Shown here: positions 7,867 to 11,967 of the stretch, in pieces
Layout: each line of letters starts with the position of its first letter
Numbering within the stretch: position 1 is the stretch's first letter
Source of the DNA: an uncultured Eubacteriales bacterium
GTDB lineage: Bacteria; Bacillota; Clostridia; Oscillospirales; Oscillospiraceae
DNA: 11,967 nt
Direction: 5' to 3'
Assembly (NCBI GenBank): GCA_900553135.1
Contig: USCO01000057.1
Coordinates: 1 to 11,967, forward strand
Made by a program: the position numbers and the translations under genes
The notes under the pieces: generated by a model
Told to the model about the DNA's origin: nothing
What the model saw: the letters and a program-made list of their open reading frames with translations, nothing else
Databases searched by the model: none

Positions 7867-9765
7867 TCAATCCTCCTCCCGAATGGCGCCGAAGGGACAG
7901 CAGCCCCAGCAGGCGCCGCACTTGATGCACTTCTCCGTGTCAATGACGTGGGGCATCCGGATCTGGCCGGAGATGGCCTCCGTGGGACACTGGCGCATAC
8001 ACTTGCCGCAGCCCTTACACAGCTCGGGATCGATCTGCAGGACCTTTTTCCGGCCGTTGCAGTGGGGACAGTGCTTATCCACCACGTGGGCCAGATACTC
8101 GTCCCGGAAATATTTCAGGGTGCTCTGAACCGGCTTACAGGCGCTCTGCCCAAGACCGCACAGGGCGGTTTCCGTGATGGTGCTGGACAAGTCCTCCAGC
8201 AGGTCCAGATCCTCCATGGAACCCTCGTTGTTCACGATGCGGGTGAGGATTTCCAGCATGCGGCGGGTGCCCTCCCGGCAGGGGACGCATTTGCCGCAGG
8301 ACTCGTTCTGGGTGAAGTTCATGAAGAAGCGGGCCACTTCCACCATACAGGTGTCCTCATCCATGACCACCAGGCCGCCCGAGCCGATCATGGCGCCCAC
8401 CTGTTTCAGGGAGTCAAAGTCCATGGGCATATCCAGGTGCTCCTCGGTGAGACAGCCGCCGGAGGGGCCGCCGATCTGCACGGCCTTGAACTTTTTGCCG
8501 TCCTTGATGCCGCCGCCGATCTCAAAGATGACCTCCCGCAGGGTGGTGCCCATGGGGACCTCGATGAGGCCGGTGTTCACCACGTTGCCCGTAAGGGCAA
8601 AGGCCTTGGTGCCCGGGCTCTTCTCGGTGCCGATGGAGCGGTACCACTTTGCGCCGTTGCGGATGATGAGGGGGACGGTGGAGAAGGTCTCCACGTTGTT
8701 CAGCACGGTGGGGCTGGCCCACAGGCCCTTTTCCACGGTGCGGGGAGGTTTTACCCGGGGCATGCCCCGGTTGCCCTCGATGGAGGCGGTGAGGGCGCTG
8801 CCCTCGCCGCAGACGAAGGCGCCCGCGCCACGGTTGACGTGGAGGTGGAAGGAGAAGTCGGTGCCCAGGATGTTGTCGCCCAGCAGGCCCAACTCCTCCG
8901 CCTTGGCGATGGCAGTTTTCAGGCGGGAGACGGCCAGGGGGTACTCGGCACGGACGTAGATATAGCCCTCGTCGCTGCCCGCCGCCACGGCGGCAATGAG
9001 CATGCCCTCGATGATGGAGTGGGGATTGCCCTCCATGATGGAGCGGTCCATGAAGGCGCCGGGGTCACCCTCGTCGCCGTTGCACACCACGTATTTTTTG
9101 CCCTTGGGCTGGGTGCGCACGCTCTCCCACTTCCGCCCGGCGGGGAAGCCGCCGCCGCCCCGGCCCCGGAGGCCGGAGTCCAAAATCTCCTTGCAGATGG
9201 CCTCGTCGGTCATCTCAAACAGGGCCTTTTCAAAGGCGGAATAGCCGTCCTTGGCCAGATATTCGTCAATGTCCTCGGCGTCGGTGGTGCCGCAGTTTTC
9301 CAGCACGATGCGGTGCTGCTTATGATAGAAGGGGATGTCCTCGTGCTTGGCGTAGGTTACCCCGTCCAGCTGGTACAGCAGCCGGGGGATCACCTTGCCC
9401 CGCAGCAGAGTCTGGTCGATGATGTCGTCGCAGTCCTCCACCTGCACATGGGTGTAGAGGATGCCGTCAGGCTCGATCTGCAGCAGGGGACCCATTTCGC
9501 AGAAGCCGTGGCAGCCGCTGCGCTTAAGGTTGATGTCGTCGGCGGTGGTCTCGGGGGTCTCGTCCTCCCGCAGCAGACCCACGTGGACGTTCAGTCCCCG
9601 GCGCTGACACTCCTCCTTCATACGCTCGTAAATGTTCAGGGAGCCGCCGGCGATGCAGCCGGTACCGGCGCAGATAAGCACCTGGCGGCGCTGGGCCTCC
9701 AGAGCCCGGCGGGCCTTCATCTGCCGGACCTGGAGCTGTTCCCGGGTGAGATTAGTCATGGTCAT
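7867..9765 (-). CDS. hydB: NADH-binding flavoprotein subunit HydB (NuoF/HndC-like)
   Basis: This subunit exchanges electrons with NAD(H) through FMN and has 632 residues. An N-terminal thioredoxin-like [2Fe-2S] domain has C32, C37, C85 and C89. The NuoF core has the FMN/NADH signatures GRGGGGFPAGRKW (201-213), NGDEGDPGAFMDR (229-241) and GAGAFVCGEGSAL. Its [4Fe-4S] site is C490/C493/C496 plus C536. The C-terminus adds two [4Fe-4S] ferredoxin motifs (C583/C586/C589/C593 and C613/C616/C619/C623). C473, H560, C566 and C569 could form the zinc site seen in bifurcating enzymes. The ATG at 9763-9765 has AAAGGAGG 9 nt upstream. A second ATG at 9759 is also possible. The start overlaps the end of hydC by 14 bp, indicating translational coupling. 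The domain order equals that of Thermotoga and Acetobacterium HydB. Confidence 0.95.
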   Translation of the reverse strand: MTMTNLTREQLQVRQMKARRALEAQRRQVLICAGTGCIAGGSLNIYERMKEECQRRGLNVHVGLLREDETPETTADDINLKRSGCHGFCEMGPLLQIEPDGILYTHVQVEDCDDIIDQTLLRGKVIPRLLYQLDGVTYAKHEDIPFYHKQHRIVLENCGTTDAEDIDEYLAKDGYSAFEKALFEMTDEAICKEILDSGLRGRGGGGFPAGRKWESVRTQPKGKKYVVCNGDEGDPGAFMDRSIMEGNPHSIIEGMLIAAVAAGSDEGYIYVRAEYPLAVSRLKTAIAKAEELGLLGDNILGTDFSFHLHVNRGAGAFVCGEGSALTASIEGNRGMPRVKPPRTVEKGLWASPTVLNNVETFSTVPLIIRNGAKWYRSIGTEKSPGTKAFALTGNVVNTGLIEVPMGTTLREVIFEIGGGIKDGKKFKAVQIGGPSGGCLTEEHLDMPMDFDSLKQVGAMIGSGGLVVMDEDTCMVEVARFFMNFTQNESCGKCVPCREGTRRMLEILTRIVNNEGSMEDLDLLEDLSSTITETALCGLGQSACKPVQSTLKYFRDEYLAHVVDKHCPHCNGRKKVLQIDPELCKGCGKCMRQCPTEAISGQIRMPHVIDTEKCIKCGACWGCCPFGAIREED

Positions 9766-10246
9766 GGGCGGCGTCCTCCTTTCGCAGCTGATCCAGCAGT
9801 TCAATGGCCAGTTCCGGGGTCATTTTCGAGTGGACCTGGTCGTTGACGGTGACGACGGGGGCCAGTCCGCAGGCGCCCAGACAGGCCACGGTCTCCAGGG
9901 TGAACAGGCCGTCGGCAGAGGTCTTCTGCTTGCCCTCCAGCTCCAGATACTCCCGGATGGCGTTGTAGATGGGCTGGGATTTGCGCACATGGCAGGCGGT
10001 GCCGTCGCAGACCTTGATGATGTACTTTCCCTTAGCCTCCAGGGAGAAGTTTTCATAGAAGGTGGCCACGCTGTACACCTTGGCCACTCCGATATCCAGC
10101 ATTTGCGCAATGCGCTCCAGGACCTGGGGGCTGAGATACTTGTACTCCGCCTGGATGTCCTGCATGATGGCAATCAGATGGTGGCGCTGGCAGTCGTAGG
10201 AGTTGATGATCTCCTCCACACGCTCCATAGAGATTCCTTTGGACAT
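9752..10246 (-). CDS. hydC: NuoE-like [2Fe-2S] subunit HydC of the hydrogenase
   Basis: This is a 164-residue thioredoxin-fold [2Fe-2S] protein of the NuoE/HndA family. An N-terminal helical part (about 1-70) includes the conserved VYSVATFYENFSL segment. The cluster ligands are C80 and C85 (VCDGTAC) and C122 and C126 (CLGAC). It is the first gene of the operon and should contact HydB near the FMN, as NuoE does with NuoF. The ATG at 10244-10246 has a modest GAGGTG site upstream. An internal ATG at 10228 has AAAGGA 6 nt upstream and would shorten the protein by 6 residues, so the start is not certain. Confidence 0.94.
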   Translation of the reverse strand: MSKGISMERVEEIINSYDCQRHHLIAIMQDIQAEYKYLSPQVLERIAQMLDIGVAKVYSVATFYENFSLEAKGKYIIKVCDGTACHVRKSQPIYNAIREYLELEGKQKTSADGLFTLETVACLGACGLAPVVTVNDQVHSKMTPELAIELLDQLRKEDAAHDHD

Positions 10247-10302
10247 AGTTTCACACCTCGTCTTTCCGTTTCAGCGCCCGGATCGGCGCGAATATCCCAC
10301 AT

Positions 10303-10308
10303 ATTATA
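10303..10308 (-). promoter_or_regulatory. Probable -10 box of the hydCBA operon
   Basis: A perfect TATAAT is read on the minus strand about 57 bp before the hydC start, giving a leader of roughly 50 nt. At 16-19 bp upstream there is no good -35 hexamer (CTGTTC at 17 bp), and the TG is directly adjacent rather than in the extended -10 position. Activation by a regulator is therefore plausible. Confidence 0.5.
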
Positions 10309-10512
10309 CATGATAAAGGATGGAAGAACAGAATTCTATTGGTCATTTTCACGATTTAACGCCATGAAAAAAAGTCCTGCAAAAGAAAAAATCAATTGAA
10401 AAATGGAAAATAACCAGGAAAGGATGGGGGAGTCTCAGACAACCCCGGTGGGAAGATTCGTCAAAAGAGAGAGGACAAAGGGACAAAAAGGAGGAATGAA
10501 GTTTTGGAACGT

Positions 10513-10542
10513 TTGACCAAAGGGAATGGTTTGTGGTAGGAT
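10513..10542 (+). promoter_or_regulatory. SigA-type promoter for the DUF1963 gene pair
   Basis: TTGACC (10513-10518) and TAGGAT (10537-10542) are 18 bp apart, with TG at 10534-10535 giving an extended -10. The predicted start is near 10549. The short leader contains a small GC hairpin (GGGGC/GCCCC, 10561-10573) directly before the ribosome binding site GGAAAGGA. Confidence 0.62.
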
Positions 10543-10589
10543 AGTACCAGCGTTTTGACAGGGGCGGCGCCCCGGAAAGGACCTTTGCC

Positions 10590-11423
10590 ATGGACTGGAA
10601 AGAAATGTTACCTACTTTGTATCGCAACCGCATTGACACGGTATTTTCCGGCGAGGGAGACAGCGTGCCCGTGGGAGGCAGCCGCTTCGGCGGACGGCCC
10701 GATGTCCCCGGGGACTTTGTCTGGCCGGTGTTTGAGTGGGAGGGGACCACCCGGCCCCTGGCCTTCCTGGCACAGTTTGACTGCGCCCAGCTGGCCCCTC
10801 TGGACAAAGAGGGCCTGCTGCCCAAGAAGGGGCTGCTCTCCTTCTTCTATGAGCTGGATTCCCAGCGCTGGGGCTACGACCCCAAGGACGCGGGCTGTGC
10901 CCGGGTGTATTGGTTTGAGGGGCAGGACCTGGCCCCGGCGGAATTCCCGGAGGAGCTGGCGGAGGACTTCCGTCTGCCCCAGCTGGCGGCCAAGCTGTCG
11001 GCGGCTACCGACGCCCCCGATTTCCAGGACGCCTGCCCCGCCCTGGGCTATCCCTGGACGGCCAACGACTACCGCATCTTCGACCAGGCCCGGCGGGAGC
11101 TGGGGATGCATTACCCCGAAAACCGCTCCCAGCTGCTGGGCTGGCCCGACCTCATTCAGAACAACATGACCCTGCAGTGTGAGCTGGTCTCCCGGGGCCA
11201 CTACCTGGGTGGCAGCTGGGAGAGCGTTCCTCTGGAGGAGCGGGACCAGCTGCGGGGCCCCAGCACCGAGAAGTGGCGGCTGCTGTTCCAGCTGGACACG
11301 GTGGAGCAGGATGGCTTTGAGCTGATGTTCGGCGACTGCGGCCGGATCTACTTCTACATCCCCAAGGAGGACCTGGAGGCAGGCCGGTTTGACCGGGTGT
11401 GGCTCATCCAGCAGAGCGCCTGA
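10590..11423 (+). CDS. DUF1963 (YwqG-family) protein of unknown function
   Basis: This is a 277-residue soluble protein without signal peptide or membrane helices. It matches the YwqG/DUF1963 pattern from end to end: GGSRFGGRPDVP (29-40), PLAFLAQFD (56-64), GLLSFFYELD (81-90), WGYDPKD, LLGWPDLIQNNM (182-193), LLFQLDTVE and the C-terminal GDCGRIYFYIP (248-258). The length is typical for the family. The molecular function of DUF1963 is not established; Bacillus subtilis ywqG lies beside an LXG-toxin locus, which hints at, but does not prove, a link to toxin systems. The ATG at 10590 has GGAAAGGA 8 nt upstream. The next gene starts 14 bp after the stop, so the two are probably co-transcribed. 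Confidence 0.88.
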   Translation: MDWKEMLPTLYRNRIDTVFSGEGDSVPVGGSRFGGRPDVPGDFVWPVFEWEGTTRPLAFLAQFDCAQLAPLDKEGLLPKKGLLSFFYELDSQRWGYDPKDAGCARVYWFEGQDLAPAEFPEELAEDFRLPQLAAKLSAATDAPDFQDACPALGYPWTANDYRIFDQARRELGMHYPENRSQLLGWPDLIQNNMTLQCELVSRGHYLGGSWESVPLEERDQLRGPSTEKWRLLFQLDTVEQDGFELMFGDCGRIYFYIPKEDLEAGRFDRVWLIQQSA

Positions 11424-11437
11424 GAGGAGGGGCAGCC

Positions 11438-11967
11438 ATGAACATCGAGATCATCTACCGCGCCCGGGTGCGCAGCAGAGACAATCTGGTGAAATCCATG
11501 AAGAACATGGCCAGCCTTCTGGACCTGCGGGTGGGCTTCTGGGAGCAGGGCATGCGCATCGTCCTGTGCCCCGGAGGCTATATGGACTTTGGCTGGCAGA
11601 AGGAGAAGGGCCTGCTGGGCCAGTGGCGGCTCACCGGCGGATGCGACACCACCCCCTTGGGCGCGGGCTTTCACAAGGCCGTGGTGGAAATGCTGGACCT
11701 GCTGGGGAAGAAGGACCTGCGGGAACTGGAGGTGCGGGACGATACCGGCTACTGGGAGGACCGGGATTTTGAGCGCCTGCAGAAAGAGCACTTTTATCCC
11801 TGGCTGACCCGGGAGGTGGATGACATCCTGAACCAGCTGGAGGACAACGCCTGCCTTCAGCGCTACTGGATGGAGGACCAGTACCAGCCCCAGGAGATCC
11901 CCGGTACCTTGATCACCCCCATGGGCCGGTTCTCCAAGAAATGGCTGCAGGAGCGGCAGGGAGACCG
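11438..11967 (+). CDS. Unrecognised protein, 3'-truncated by window, co-transcribed with DUF1963 gene
   Basis: An open frame starts at the ATG 11438-11440, has GAGGAGGGG (11424-11432) just upstream, and stays open to the window end (176 complete codons). I do not recognise the family. It opens MNIEIIYRARVRSRDNLVKS and appears to be soluble and cytoplasmic, with no signal peptide or membrane segment. It is rich in Trp, Asp and Glu. An alpha/beta first part with GGYMDFGWQKEKG and GGCDTTPLGAGFHKAVVEML is followed by a charged, probably helical part (EDRDFERLQKEHFYPWLTREVDDIL). Codon use matches the neighbours. The tight spacing after the DUF1963 gene suggests a shared role, perhaps as a small accessory or immunity-type pair; that is inference only. 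Confidence 0.8.
   Translation, partial: MNIEIIYRARVRSRDNLVKSMKNMASLLDLRVGFWEQGMRIVLCPGGYMDFGWQKEKGLLGQWRLTGGCDTTPLGAGFHKAVVEMLDLLGKKDLRELEVRDDTGYWEDRDFERLQKEHFYPWLTREVDDILNQLEDNACLQRYWMEDQYQPQEIPGTLITPMGRFSKKWLQERQGD

Larger units (their letters stand above)
10247..10589. other. Divergent intergenic region, AT-richer and purine-rich on the plus strand
   Basis: This 343-bp gap separates the minus-strand hyd operon from the plus-strand DUF1963 gene. It contains a minus-strand -10 box near its left end and a full promoter near its right end. Positions about 10370-10502 are strikingly A- and G-rich on the plus strand, unlike the GC-rich genes around. I see no convincing gene: only very short frames exist, and the minus-strand frame at 10349-10825 runs into the DUF1963 gene in antisense. 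Confidence 0.6.

Noticed and set aside
7862..7930. Longer hydA start 23 codons upstream
   Set aside because: It would overlap the hydB end and add an Arg/Leu/Gly stretch unlike the family. The ATG at 7861 has a strong ribosome site.
6182..9846. Two long plus-strand frames (6182-8128 and 7948-9846) antisense to hydA and hydB
   Set aside because: They overlap each other, lack recognisable motifs and mirror genes with complete iron-sulfur signatures on the minus strand. They also lack ribosome sites.
3422..10246. Hybrid kinase as part of, or regulator of, the hydrogenase operon
   Set aside because: A strong terminator and a separate consensus promoter lie between them, and nothing in the kinase links it to hydrogen or redox sensing.
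10247..10340. Rex (NADH-redox repressor) operator before the hydrogenase operon
   Set aside because: No inverted repeat resembling TTGTTA-N6-TAACAA was found in the upstream region by eye.
9632..10399. Plus-strand frame across hydC and the intergenic region
   Set aside because: It is antisense to hydC, whose four cluster cysteines and NuoE pattern are clear. Its last codons are the A-rich intergenic DNA.
10504..10539. Possible 12-codon leader peptide starting at TTG
   Set aside because: The frame overlaps the predicted promoter itself, so it would not be on the transcript, and it has no attenuator structure after it.
10555..10560. Perfect TTGACA as a second -35 box before the DUF1963 gene
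   Set aside because: No -10-like hexamer occurs 16-18 bp downstream; that spot is the ribosome site and start codon.

Overview
The window looks like chromosomal DNA from an anaerobic, high-GC member of the Clostridia, most likely a gut Oscillospiraceae relative (Flavonifractor/Intestinimonas type). This is inferred from the GC-rich third codon positions, the purine-rich Shine-Dalgarno sites, the SigA-like promoters, and a trimeric NADH-linked [FeFe] hydrogenase of fermentative anaerobes. No species can be named from the sequence alone. No rRNA, tRNA, CRISPR array, insertion sequence or phage gene was seen.

Layout. (1) Positions 1-1277 (+) hold the 3' part of a sodium-dependent amino-acid symporter of the SNF/NSS (LeuT-like) family, closed by a strong hairpin terminator. 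(2) Positions 1418-3358 (+) encode an OmpR-type response regulator and its membrane histidine kinase, driven by a promoter whose -35 box sits in the T-tract of the preceding terminator. A bidirectional terminator separates them from the next, convergent gene. (3) Positions 3422-5950 (-) encode a large hybrid sensor kinase (dCache sensor, linker, HisKA, HATPase, receiver) with its own near-consensus promoter. Its periplasm-side sensor carries residues that match an amino-acid-binding dCache motif. (4) Positions 6164-10246 (-) are a compact hydC-hydB-hydA operon ending in a 16-bp terminator stem. The subunits have the cluster set of an electron-bifurcating or NAD(P)-linked [FeFe] hydrogenase. 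(5) A 343-bp AT-richer, purine-rich gap holds divergent promoters. (6) Positions 10590 to the end (+) hold a DUF1963/YwqG-family protein and an unrecognised protein that runs off the window, apparently one transcript.

How the parts fit. The hydrogenase would dispose of fermentation electrons as H2 using NADH and reduced ferredoxin. The SNF transporter brings in amino acids with Na+. The hybrid kinase may sense extracellular amino acids, but no output protein or HPt partner is visible. The targets of the classical two-component pair cannot be told from this window. Most of the region is ordinary housekeeping and accessory metabolism. The least explained part is the DUF1963/unknown pair at the right end.
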